Below are positions 19,039 through 29,189 of a stretch of DNA of 64,000 nucleotides, piece after piece. The stretch comes from Synechococcus sp. MW101C3. GTDB taxonomy: Bacteria; Cyanobacteriota; Cyanobacteriia; PCC-6307; Cyanobiaceae. The notes under the pieces are model-generated. The model was given only the letters and a program-made list of their open reading frames with translations, made no database searches and was not told where the DNA came from. A program made the position numbers and the translations under genes. Numbering within the stretch: position 1 is the stretch's first letter; each line of letters begins with the position of its first letter. Location of the stretch: positions 230,781-294,780 of the forward strand of contig NZ_NQKX01000005.1 in the NCBI RefSeq assembly GCF_002252635.1, given 5' to 3'.

Positions 19039-21456
19039 TCAGTGAGGGTGGCACGGAGCATCGCTCGCAGAGGGCAGCTCACCACAGTCACAGAGATCCA
19101 GTGGTGGATAGGAAGCACGGGATCCCGGATTGAGATGGGGACGCTGCCAATCCAGATTGTGCTCAGCAAAGTGTTGCTGGATGGCACACTGCCGAGGCCT
19201 GGGGAAGGGCTCAGCAGCCAGCAGTGCCCGCGCCAGGATCTGGCAGCGGCCCAGGCCAAAACCTTGTGCATCTCCAGGGGCTTCGGCGAGTGCGATGCCA
19301 GGGGCAAGTGGCGCGGTGAAGAGGGGGATCGGATCTTGTAAGTGAGGGCGGAGCCTGGGGTAGTGACGCTGCAAGACGGCCCGTAGATTCACATAGTGCC
19401 TGGATTCCAGAGTCAGAATTGCAGCATCAAAGCGCCCATAGGACAAAGGCTCGGTGAGGACCTTCAAGGTAAATGGACAGGATTCGCGATTGAGCTCGCA
19501 GCTCAAGATTTCCATCAGCAGGATCGCCCCCTCCACGGTGACATGGAAGAAGAGGTGAAAAGAAACTTGATCAGTGGCAGGTTGCCCACCATTGCCGACC
19601 GCCATGTAGTACTCCCCAACGAAAGAAGAATTGGGCAGACGCAAGGACAATCGAGTGCCAACAGATCCCTCGGACGAACCCAACGCCAGATCGGCAGTGG
19701 GATCAATCCAAAGATGCAGACCATCTTTCTGAACCTGGTAACGGCTTCCCTCCACTCGGGTCACGACCCAGTTGGGGTCGACGCACCCTGTGCCGCTATT
19801 GGCCGCCTGGATCTGGCCAATGAAATCAAGATCCAAGCCTGCATAGGTGCTGTTCTTGTACTCTGTTTTATGCGTAGGCATTGACAATCGCGATTCTTGC
19901 TCCCCGCTGAAGTAGATGTCATGCAGATAATTCCTGAGCTGACGCAATAGATCCGCCTGCTTTAGCTCATCTGGCAAAGCATTGTACCGTTCTGCCTCCG
20001 TTTCAGAGGCAGCACTGCCTCGCATTTGAGTGACATCGAGCAGTGCGTAAGACGGATGTTCAATCAGAGGAGGATCGATACGAACATTCTCACTCAAATC
20101 AGCCAGCGCTGCATCGAGGGAATAGTGCTGCAGCCAACGGGGCAAGAACACCTCTGAGCGCGAAGCTGGATGGCTGTTGGTGCAATGGGCTTTGCTGAAG
20201 GCAACGTGAACCATCTCACTAGGAGGGGAATCTGGAGGCTCGATGCCTGAGCAGTGCGAACCGAGGTCACCAAACACCGTTGACATGGCGGCTTCAGGAT
20301 GACACAACAGCGACCTTGCAACCTGCAATATGGAAATCTCCAGATTGCCAAATGGCTCTCGGTAAAACAACCGTTCCTGAATCACCTCGATCAACCCCAG
20401 GCCAGCAAACCGCAGCACCCGTTCCTGAAAGTCAGGAAAAACCTCAAGAATCGCAGGGAACTGTGCCAGATAGGCCTTGATCAAGGCGGCCAGTGAGGGC
20501 TGAAGTGTCTGCAACGGCACTGCCGCCAATTGCAGCGAGACAGCAAGATCAATATCCCTGCTCAGGGCAAGACTCTGAAGCCAGACTCTCAGATACTCAG
20601 TGATTATCGCCCCTACATCGAATGCCGGATCGCCCCATGCCCACTGCTCCCAATCAATCACCCGGATGACTCCTTGCTGATCAGGGAGGTGCAGAGCCGC
20701 CATGGAGGTGGGCAGGGGCGAGGGCTCCCACCGAGGCCACTCCTGGTGAACCAGGATGTTTCCAAACTTGAGGTCGTTATGAATCAGGCAGCATGGTATG
20801 TAATCTGCTTGCAGACGAGAGAGCGCTTCCGAAAGGTGGGCAGAGCGCTGGTAAAGCTTATAGAACATGAGGCCATCCAGCGACACTCGCCGAAAGAGAT
20901 CAGGCGTCAGATTCTCCAATTCTCCGCAGAAGTCAGGCCCGTCGCCCCTGTCTCCCTCGATACGGGTGCATTCCGGAGCGAGTTGGAGCTGATAGTCCCG
21001 ACGTTGAAATGTTGCCCGGTGAAGCGTGGCCAGGGCGGTTCCGAGTGCGGTGGCGATGTGCGCGGGAAACTGCTGGGCACCCGCGTAGAACTTGCCAAGA
21101 TCCCAATATCCTTCTACAAATCGGAGAACCAGGATGCCATTTGTAGCATCATAATTCACCCCTTCAGACATGATGGGTTGCAGCTCGCGGAGCTGATCAT
21201 CGGTATCAAGCAATTGATAGATGCGCCACTCTTCGAGAAAACTCTGCTTGGGACCTTCCTCATCCCGAAACGGTGCTTGCTTGACCAATAGGCTGGTTGT
21301 CATCCCATGGTGGCTGCCGCCTGTGGAGAGCTGCACCAGGAGATTGAGATTTTTGCCTGAGAGTGCCTTGACACTCAGCACTTCATCATCAGGGCCGCAA
21401 AGGCCTTGCTGAACCAAGTAATCAAGGATGGTAGAAGATTCCAGGCGTAGAGGCAT
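19039..21456 (-). CDS. fused kinase-HopA1 RiPP modification enzyme (class V lanthipeptide/thioamitide dehydratase type)
   Basis: An 805-residue two-domain protein. Residues about 1-400 form an APH/LxmK-like kinase fold: SLLVKQAPFRDEEG (nucleotide-binding Lys), catalytic HNDLKFGN (about 226-233) and metal-binding VIDWEQWAWGDPAFD (about 266). Residues about 500-805 match the HopA1/LxmY domain: LRNYLHDIYFSGEQE, a beta-rich middle, then FGLGRCQILARALLA and the terminal RPHLNPGS. In thioviridamide (TvaC/TvaD) and class V lanthipeptide (LxmK/LxmY) pathways, separate proteins of these two families phosphorylate and then eliminate Ser/Thr; here both are in one chain. ATG 21456 is chosen because family members begin near this point (LESSTILDYLVQQGLC); an ATG at 21624 would add 56 residues. 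It lies 183 bp after the precursor gene. Confidence 0.85.
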   Translation of the reverse strand: MPLRLESSTILDYLVQQGLCGPDDEVLSVKALSGKNLNLLVQLSTGGSHHGMTTSLLVKQAPFRDEEGPKQSFLEEWRIYQLLDTDDQLRELQPIMSEGVNYDATNGILVLRFVEGYWDLGKFYAGAQQFPAHIATALGTALATLHRATFQRRDYQLQLAPECTRIEGDRGDGPDFCGELENLTPDLFRRVSLDGLMFYKLYQRSAHLSEALSRLQADYIPCCLIHNDLKFGNILVHQEWPRWEPSPLPTSMAALHLPDQQGVIRVIDWEQWAWGDPAFDVGAIITEYLRVWLQSLALSRDIDLAVSLQLAAVPLQTLQPSLAALIKAYLAQFPAILEVFPDFQERVLRFAGLGLIEVIQERLFYREPFGNLEISILQVARSLLCHPEAAMSTVFGDLGSHCSGIEPPDSPPSEMVHVAFSKAHCTNSHPASRSEVFLPRWLQHYSLDAALADLSENVRIDPPLIEHPSYALLDVTQMRGSAASETEAERYNALPDELKQADLLRQLRNYLHDIYFSGEQESRLSMPTHKTEYKNSTYAGLDLDFIGQIQAANSGTGCVDPNWVVTRVEGSRYQVQKDGLHLWIDPTADLALGSSEGSVGTRLSLRLPNSSFVGEYYMAVGNGGQPATDQVSFHLFFHVTVEGAILLMEILSCELNRESCPFTLKVLTEPLSYGRFDAAILTLESRHYVNLRAVLQRHYPRLRPHLQDPIPLFTAPLAPGIALAEAPGDAQGFGLGRCQILARALLAAEPFPRPRQCAIQQHFAEHNLDWQRPHLNPGSRASYPPLDLCDCGELPSASDAPCHPH

Positions 21457-21512
21457 CGTCAGGCATTCATCATTCCAAGCACTTCCACCATGGACTGAGA
21501 CTTGCTCCAAGC

Positions 21513-21552
21513 CGAGGTTTCGAGAATGCCACTTGACAATCTCGAAACCTCG
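21513..21552 (-). promoter_or_regulatory. stem-loop between precursor and modification enzyme
   Basis: Perfect 12-bp inverted repeat CGAGGTTTCGAG (21513-21524) and CTCGAAACCTCG (21541-21552) around a 16-base loop, in the transcript between the peptide precursor and the kinase-HopA1 gene. There is no following T-run on the minus strand, so it is more likely a partial attenuator or mRNA-stabilising hairpin than a full terminator. Such structures commonly let bacteriocin precursors be made in excess over their enzymes. Confidence 0.8.
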
Positions 21553-21639
21553 ACAGGTCCCAAAGTTGTTCTCAGGGATGCGCCACTGTCGGTTTCCCAA
21601 CAGGGGTTGCAAGCCCTGGATCATCGGCCTAGGGGAACG

Positions 21640-21840
21640 TCAGGACAATCCGCTCATGCGGCTGGGACGGCTGGCGCGGGTGGGACGGCTGGCGCGGGTG
21701 CGGCGGCTGCGACGGCGCCTGCCATTACCACCTGAAATGGAGGCCTCATCCTCTGGGGTGAGATCAGTGAGGAAGCTATCTGCCCCTGACAGCAGATTCA
21801 GGCCCAACAGGGCTGCATTGGTCGAAGATTCAGTTGCCAT
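21640..21840 (-). CDS. RiPP precursor peptide with double-Gly leader and triplet-repeat Ser/Thr-Arg core
   Basis: A 66-residue peptide. It has a strong ribosome site (AAAGGAG, six bases before ATG 21840). Residues 1-38 form a leader ending LTPEDEASISGG, an acidic helix plus Gly-Gly site typical of cyanobacterial peptides cut by C39 proteases. The 28-residue core (39-66) has Ser or Thr at 45, 48, 51, 54, 57, 60, 63 and 66, i.e. at every third position, and Arg after six of these eight; it has no Cys. It precedes the kinase-HopA1 enzyme on the same strand. Expected modification is dehydration of the Ser/Thr to Dha/Dhb. Without Cys, thioether rings cannot form within the core. Product and activity are unknown. 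Confidence 0.85.
   Translation of the reverse strand: MATESSTNAALLGLNLLSGADSFLTDLTPEDEASISGGNGRRRRSRRTRASRPTRASRPSRMSGLS
21664..21699. repeat. 18-bp perfect tandem repeat within the precursor core
   Basis: The unit GGGACGGCTGGCGCGGGT occurs twice without a spacer (21664-21681, 21682-21699). On the coding strand each unit specifies two [S/T]-R-x triplets, so the core appears to have grown by duplication of this unit. Confidence 0.9.
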
Positions 21841-21846
21841 GATGTT

Positions 21847-21853
21847 CTCCTTT
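21847..21853 (-). promoter_or_regulatory. ribosome-binding site of the RiPP precursor
   Basis: AAAGGAG on the minus strand, six bases before ATG 21840. It fixes the start of the 66-residue peptide and excludes the longer 101-residue reading. Confidence 0.85.
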
Positions 21854-21910
21854 GACTGGTTAGAATTTGGGACGGGGATAATGATGGTCAATCGACGCCT
21901 CTGCCTGTAC

Positions 21911-21976
21911 TGCATGGTTAACCTTGCAGTCAACAGACGGGTCATCTGTCCACCTGTTCAGCTTGAATGGCTGAAC
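21911..21976 (-). promoter_or_regulatory. three consecutive dyad symmetries upstream of the RiPP precursor
   Basis: Three inverted repeats in a row: TGCATGGTTAACCTTGCA (21911-21928, one mismatched pair); ACAGA and TCTGT with a seven-base spacer (21933-21949); GTTCAGC and GCTGAAC with a seven-base spacer (21956-21976). They lie 71-136 bases before the precursor start, where an operator would be expected. A minus-strand TTGACC at 21886-21891 could be a -35 box, but no good -10 follows. The rest of the gap up to the end of ligA at 22218 shows nothing else that I can support. Confidence 0.5.
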
Positions 21977-22217
21977 TGAATGAACAGTAAAAGTTCGGCG
22001 GTAAGAGGACGGAAGGAAATTGGCAAGAAAACTCTTATGTCGGCACAGGGTGAGAACGTCCACCTGCGTCAGCGAGGTTGTGGCGTCATCAGCCCTGTCC
22101 AGCGGAGGGCGGTGCGCCTGCCAGCCTGGTCCCGCACAGCAACGGCCGTGACCGTCGCAGCGAAGCTGCTGACGCGCCTGTCGCCTGCCCCAACGGCTGA
22201 GGAGACCGGTGGAACGC

Positions 22218-24810
<2,593 letters not shown>

Positions 24811-24877
24811 CCTGAGCCTGGAGTCTGACCGACGGCCCCGCCAGACTGCCTGGCTGGTGCCAACGCCCTGAAGCGGC

Positions 24878-25420
24878 ATGCCCCTGGAGTCCTTGCTTCC
24901 GCTGTTCCACCGCCTCAACCGGGAGCACTTCGACGGCACCCTGGCGCCGCAGGGCCGAAGCCTGGTGGCGGTGCGCTGGAGCGATGGCCGCATGAACCGC
25001 ACTGCCGGGCTCTACCGCAGCGGCCGGCAGCGCGACGGCACACCGCTGTGCGAGATCGTGCTGTCGCGGCCGGTGCTCGAACCGCTGCCCCGTGAAGCCA
25101 CGCTGGGCACCCTCTGCCACGAGATGATCCACGCCTGGATCGACCGGGTGCTGGGGGTGCGCGAGGTGCACGGCCCCCACTTCCGCGCCCGCATGGCCCG
25201 CATCAACGCCGCCCAGTCGGCGTTCGAGGTGAGCCTGCGCCACTCTTACCCGGTGCCGGTCAGTGCTGTGCGCTGGATCGCCCGCTGCCCCAGCTGCGGT
25301 GTCACGGCGCCCTATCGGCGGCGGGTGCGGGGCGTGGCCTGCCGCCTCTGCTGCGACCGGCTGCACGGCGGCCAGTGGCATGCCAGCTGCCAGCTCCTGT
25401 TCGAACCCGGTGGCGCCTAG
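24878..25420 (+). CDS. SprT-like zinc metalloprotease
   Basis: A 180-residue protein with the zincin motif HEMIHAW (His-81, Glu-82, His-85) and a third His in GPHF (near 101), followed by a zinc-ribbon with Cys pairs CPSC and CRLCC. This is the SprT/Spartan domain arrangement, whose eukaryotic members cut proteins crosslinked to DNA. The role in bacteria is poorly known. ATG 24878 fits the family start. Confidence 0.88.
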   Translation: MPLESLLPLFHRLNREHFDGTLAPQGRSLVAVRWSDGRMNRTAGLYRSGRQRDGTPLCEIVLSRPVLEPLPREATLGTLCHEMIHAWIDRVLGVREVHGPHFRARMARINAAQSAFEVSLRHSYPVPVSAVRWIARCPSCGVTAPYRRRVRGVACRLCCDRLHGGQWHASCQLLFEPGGA

Positions 25421-25429
25421 GGTTCGCCG

Positions 25430-25558
25430 ATGGATCGCGCCCTTGGCATGGAACTGTTCCTGGGGGTGCTGCAGTGCGGCGGCCTGGCGATCGCCGTGGT
25501 GGGCCTGGGCCGCGAACGCTGGCTGCGCCGCCGCTGGGCCCTGCGCCTCAGCCGTTAG
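25430..25558 (+). CDS. possible 42-residue membrane miniprotein
   Basis: A short frame nine bases after sprT, with one hydrophobic stretch of about 20 residues (MELFLGVLQCGGLAIAVVGL) followed by an Arg-rich tail. The topology is that of a small single-span membrane protein, but there is no clear ribosome site and nothing recognisable in the sequence, so it may be chance. Confidence 0.35.
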   Translation: MDRALGMELFLGVLQCGGLAIAVVGLGRERWLRRRWALRLSR

Positions 25559-25621
25559 GGTCAAGGCGAAACGGTTCTCAGGGAAGAGCCGGGCCCATCA
25601 GGACGGACACAGGACAGAGCC

Positions 25622-26299
25622 ATGAACGGTTCCGGTGACCCTTCCCGCCGCGGCAGACGCCGCCAGGGATCGCCCACGGCGGGCGGAACCTTCGATCAAT
25701 GGATGGTGGCGGGGCGGCAGCTGGTGAACGGCGTGTCCGGGGCCCGCCCGGGCTCGCGTGCCCAGGCGCGTGGAGCCGGGGGCCGCACCGGTGCACGACC
25801 GGGCCTGGATGGTCTGGGTCGCTGGGTGGGCGAACGCTTCGACTGGTTCCTCGAAGGCGACGACGACTGGCCCGAACCCTGGCAGGAACGCCCCTCCCCC
25901 CAGGAGCGGGAGGCGCAGACCCCACCACCCCGCCGCGGCAGCGGCCTTCCCACCGACGAGCGTTTCCGCACCGCCAGCCGGGAACCCGCCAGCCGCAGCC
26001 CCATGGGCAGAGCGCCTGAGCCGGCCAGGGAGTGGGACAGGGGAAGCGGCCCGGCCGCAACACCGGCTGGCCCCACCGCCAGTGGCGGGCGGCGGCCACT
26101 GGAGGCGATCTCCCGTCGCAGCGCCCCGCTGCTGCCACCCGCGCCCGACACCAACGATTGGCCCGAGGACGACAACTTCCGCCTGCCCCGCTGGCAGCGC
26201 CCCAGCGGGGCAACGGCTGGGAGCGAGACCCCGCCGTCGTTGCCGCCGGCACGCACGCCCCAGCGCCCCCTGCCCCGCTCCAGCCGCCGGCGGGATTGA
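25622..26299 (+). CDS. Pro/Arg-rich hypothetical protein
   Basis: A 225-residue protein, mostly low complexity: basic N-terminus (RRGRRRQG), one ordered-looking patch near residues 60-90 (LGRWVGERFDWFLEGDDDWPEPW) and a long Pro/Arg/Ser-rich tail. The WVGERFDWFLEGDDDWPEPW patch is the only part likely to be conserved. It is probably disordered and may bind nucleic acid or a partner protein. No function can be assigned. Confidence 0.55.
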   Translation: MNGSGDPSRRGRRRQGSPTAGGTFDQWMVAGRQLVNGVSGARPGSRAQARGAGGRTGARPGLDGLGRWVGERFDWFLEGDDDWPEPWQERPSPQEREAQTPPPRRGSGLPTDERFRTASREPASRSPMGRAPEPAREWDRGSGPAATPAGPTASGGRRPLEAISRRSAPLLPPAPDTNDWPEDDNFRLPRWQRPSGATAGSETPPSLPPARTPQRPLPRSSRRRD

Positions 26300-26398
26300 G
26301 CGGGGCAGCCGCGAATCCTCAACGCAGGCCACCAGCGGAGCGCCACCGCATGCCACCTACATTCAATGGTGATCAACCGCTTCCAAGGATCTGCGTCC

Positions 26399-26920
26399 AT
26401 GAGCAACCTGATCGTGGTGGGATTTCCGAAAACCGAGGACGCTGACGCCGTACGTCGCGAGCTTGTCAATATCCAGCAGGAGCATCTGATCTCACTGGAA
26501 GATGCGGTGGTGGTCGAGCACGATGCCTCCGGGGAGGTGCATCTGCGTCAGGCGATCAACCTCACCGCCGCCGGCGCGCTGGGCGGTGGCTTCTGGGGCT
26601 CGCTGGTGGGGCTGCTGTTCCTCAACCCGCTGCTGGGTGCTGCCCTGGGCGCCGGTGTCGGTGCCGCCTCGGGCGCGCTCAGCGATCTGGGCATCAGCGA
26701 CGGCTTCCTGCGTGAGGTGGGCGAAACCCTGCCGAAGGGCAGCGCCGCCCTCTGCCTGCTGGTGCGTGAAGCCACCCCTGACCGGGTGGTGGAGCGCCTG
26801 CGCAGCTTCGCCCCCCACGCCAAGCTGCTGCGCACCAGCCTCAGCCACACCGACGAAGACCGGCTGCGCGAGCTGCTCGAGAAGACTCGCCAACAGGCTG
26901 AAGCCCTGCGGCTCGGCTGA
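26399..26920 (+). CDS. DUF1269-family membrane protein
   Basis: A 173-residue protein from ATG 26399. The N-terminal strand LIVVGFPKTEDADAVRREL and the central Gly-rich pair of hydrophobic segments (AAGALGGGFWGSLVGLLFLN, PLLGAALGAGVGAASGALSD) are hallmarks of DUF1269, small proteins often found in stress-related contexts. The C-terminal part is a soluble alpha/beta domain. Role unknown. Confidence 0.82.
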   Translation: MSNLIVVGFPKTEDADAVRRELVNIQQEHLISLEDAVVVEHDASGEVHLRQAINLTAAGALGGGFWGSLVGLLFLNPLLGAALGAGVGAASGALSDLGISDGFLREVGETLPKGSAALCLLVREATPDRVVERLRSFAPHAKLLRTSLSHTDEDRLRELLEKTRQQAEALRLG

Positions 26921-26933
26921 ACCCGGCAGGCTT

Positions 26934-27461
26934 TCAGCTAGCCGCTTTGCGGCGGCGACGGGCCAGGTCATCAGGATGGTTGCGGGCGCGCGGGGTGCCA
27001 TTGGCATGGCCTTCACCGGCGCCGGCACCGCCACCGCTGTGGTGGGTGCGGGGCACCTGGAAGTCCCAGCCGTTCACACGCAGTTGTTGGTTGACAGGCT
27101 CCACCAGCTCACCGGGGAGATCTTCGGCCATCTGCTCGGCAGAGGTGCTGATCGCCGCTGATCCTTGCTTCATCGCCCAGAGCAGCTCGGCCCACTGCTC
27201 CACAAGCGTGCGCTGGGCAAGGGGAACTTGGCCTCGAGCTTCCAGTGCGGCGCGGCAGCCTTCTTCATGCCAGAGCGTGTCCACATTGCGGTGGCTGGAG
27301 CAGGCCACCTGGGCTAAGCCGCTGGCCAGAGCTTCGGCGCTGGGGCGTCCGTCGTGGTCGCGCAGACCGACCTCGCACAGCAGGCGGCCGCAGTAGATGG
27401 CGGAGATGCCGTAGAGGCGGCCCAGATCGGTGAGGCTGAGCCAGGACGTGGACGGGGCCAT
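26934..27461 (-). CDS. hypothetical protein with winged-helix-like N-terminus
   Basis: A 175-residue protein. The first 60 residues (WLSLTDLGRLYGISAIYCGRLLCEVGLRD) resemble a helix-turn-helix of the kind that picks a filial generation of phage and regulator proteins, but I cannot name a family. The last 50 residues are Gly/Arg rich and probably disordered. It converges with the DUF1269 gene, 13 bp apart. Confidence 0.55.
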   Translation of the reverse strand: MAPSTSWLSLTDLGRLYGISAIYCGRLLCEVGLRDHDGRPSAEALASGLAQVACSSHRNVDTLWHEEGCRAALEARGQVPLAQRTLVEQWAELLWAMKQGSAAISTSAEQMAEDLPGELVEPVNQQLRVNGWDFQVPRTHHSGGGAGAGEGHANGTPRARNHPDDLARRRRKAAS

Positions 27462-27519
27462 CGGGCGAACCGACGTGGAACATCAACATGGTGCCCGGGC
27501 TGGGGCAACTCGCAACTTG

Positions 27520-28194
27520 TCAATGCGTGCGTGTGACGGCTGGCAACAATGTTGATGATTCTTCACAGCGCTGACTGGGCCCCAGCCAACGCTCCAGTGC
27601 CGGGGAGAAGACCTCGCGGATCACCGTGAGCTGACGCCCGCCGCGAAAGAAGCGGTAGTGGCGGCTCCAGAACGGACCGCTGCAGCCAAAACCCTGTTCC
27701 AGCCAAGGTTCTGTCACCTGGGCCAACCCATCCACTTCACGGAACAGTTCGGCGCGATCCGCCGTCAGGCTTTGCCAGATCGGCAGCTGGCGGTCGCGGA
27801 GATTTTCTTCGGCCTGCGACTGGTTCCACCAGCTTTCGGCCCAGGCCAGCGGCTCTCCGTGACAGCGAAGCCACACCTGACGCCGCAGCAAGGGCGAGGC
27901 CAAACCAGCCACTTCTGCAGGCACCCGCTTGCCATCCCCCGCATCGCATGCCATGGCGATCAGCTCCACCTCCACCGGAGCGCCGGTGAGCAGCTGCAGG
28001 TGGCGGGTGGGGCTGCCATCACCCAGCAGCAGCAATTGCCAGGCACCGCTGAGGCCCGCCGCCGTGCAGCCGGCCTCCATGGCCGCCCGCGACGCCGACC
28101 ACAGGGCATGCGGTGAGGGGAATGGGGTGCCGTCGTCGCCGGGGATTGGCTCCTCGCGCGATCGGGCAGGGGTCGAGCAGAGTGAGCCGCTCAT
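27520..28194 (-). CDS. cyanobacterial chorismate lyase
   Basis: A 224-residue protein from ATG 28194 (GTG 28206 possible). The middle region (LLTGAPVEVELIAM, RQVWLRCHGEPLAWAESWW and FWSRHYRFF) matches the cyanobacterial chorismate pyruvate-lyase family. These enzymes turn chorismate into 4-hydroxybenzoate and pyruvate, the first step of plastoquinone synthesis in cyanobacteria. The protein is soluble with no membrane segment. Family recognised with good confidence from these motifs; activity is inferred. Confidence 0.8.
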   Translation of the reverse strand: MSGSLCSTPARSREEPIPGDDGTPFPSPHALWSASRAAMEAGCTAAGLSGAWQLLLLGDGSPTRHLQLLTGAPVEVELIAMACDAGDGKRVPAEVAGLASPLLRRQVWLRCHGEPLAWAESWWNQSQAEENLRDRQLPIWQSLTADRAELFREVDGLAQVTEPWLEQGFGCSGPFWSRHYRFFRGGRQLTVIREVFSPALERWLGPSQRCEESSTLLPAVTRTH

Positions 28195-28275
28195 CGAGCT
28201 GAGCACCGGTGGTTCAGGCTACGAAGCCAGCCTGGGCAATGAGAGCGGGGGAACCGGCTGAGCAGTCACATCAGC

Positions 28276-29154
28276 TCAGAGGCCATCGTTGCTGATGCTC
28301 ACCTGGCGCTGCTTGCCCTGGCGTTCAATCACCACCGAATCGCCACTGGCGGATTGCAGACGCCAGCCGCTGGCGCCGATCGGCTCTCCCACCGACACGT
28401 TCGTGCTGGTGCCGCCCACCTGGAAGATCGCTGCGCTGGATCGGCCCTGCACCTGCACCACTCCCATCAGCTCGGGGGCAGGGCCCGCGCTTGCACCAGC
28501 CGGCGACGGGGGGGCAGCGACCCTGGAGGTGGCGGAGGCACCCACGGTGTCGCCCACCGCCCAGCCGTTGCCACCAGCAGCAGCGGCGGGGGCTGGGCGG
28601 GTGATGGTGCCGCTAACGGGCACCCGCAGCGGCCGCGCGGTGGAGGCCTGGCCGGCGGTGCCACCAGAGAGGGGCGCCAGCTCCTGAACCCACGGCTCTT
28701 CCAGCGGCGGCGGCGGCAGGCTGGGATCAAGGGTGGGGGCAGCTCCTGCAATCTGACCAGCAGGCAACGCTGCCGGTTCAGCGGCGGCGGGCACCAGATC
28801 TCGCAGCCGCTCCAGCAGCTTGAGATTACGTTCCTGATCAAGCGCGCGGTTGGCCACCTGCCAGTTGCGCCACAGCAGCAGCGAGGAGGTGATCCCCACC
28901 AGGGCAAGGGCCGCGAGAATCGGTAGCCAGGGGCGGTGCCAGAGGGCTGTGGTGGCTGTGCGGGTAGCCCGTGAAGGTGGAGGCGGAGCCGGAGCGCGCG
29001 GGGGGGCCTCGCTCACCACCACATCAATCGGCGTATGGTCGAGCAGGCCAACACTGGTGCGGTTGGCTCCATTGGCAAACACCCGGTGCACCACCTGCTC
29101 GGCCTTGAGATCCCAGAAGGCTCTGGAGGTGGGGACTGAAGGGGGGGTCGCCAT
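28276..29154 (-). CDS. single-span membrane protein with GspC/PilP-like C-terminal domain
   Basis: A 292-residue protein: cytoplasmic N-terminus of about 70 residues, one membrane segment near 74-92 (LPILAALALVGITSSLLLW), a Pro/Ala-rich stalk, and a final 70-residue beta domain (LMGVVQVQGRSSAAIFQVGG then VSVGEPIGASGWRL). The topology and the last domain resemble GspC/PilP-type periplasmic adaptors of type II secretion and type IV pili. No secretion gene is adjacent, so the assignment is structural only. Confidence 0.6.
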   Translation of the reverse strand: MATPPSVPTSRAFWDLKAEQVVHRVFANGANRTSVGLLDHTPIDVVVSEAPPRAPAPPPPSRATRTATTALWHRPWLPILAALALVGITSSLLLWRNWQVANRALDQERNLKLLERLRDLVPAAAEPAALPAGQIAGAAPTLDPSLPPPPLEEPWVQELAPLSGGTAGQASTARPLRVPVSGTITRPAPAAAAGGNGWAVGDTVGASATSRVAAPPSPAGASAGPAPELMGVVQVQGRSSAAIFQVGGTSTNVSVGEPIGASGWRLQSASGDSVVIERQGKQRQVSISNDGL

Positions 29155-29189
29155 GAAAGCGCAGGCTCAGGCGTGAGTGACGCGCGAGC

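Noticed and set aside
21457..21624. Longer start (ATG 21624) for the kinase-HopA1 enzyme
   Set aside because: The added 56 residues do not resemble the family and would place the perfect stem-loop at 21513-21552 inside the coding region.
21640..21945. 101-residue reading of the precursor frame
   Set aside because: The AAAGGAG site six bases before ATG 21840 fixes the shorter start, and the extra 35 residues look like untranslated sequence.
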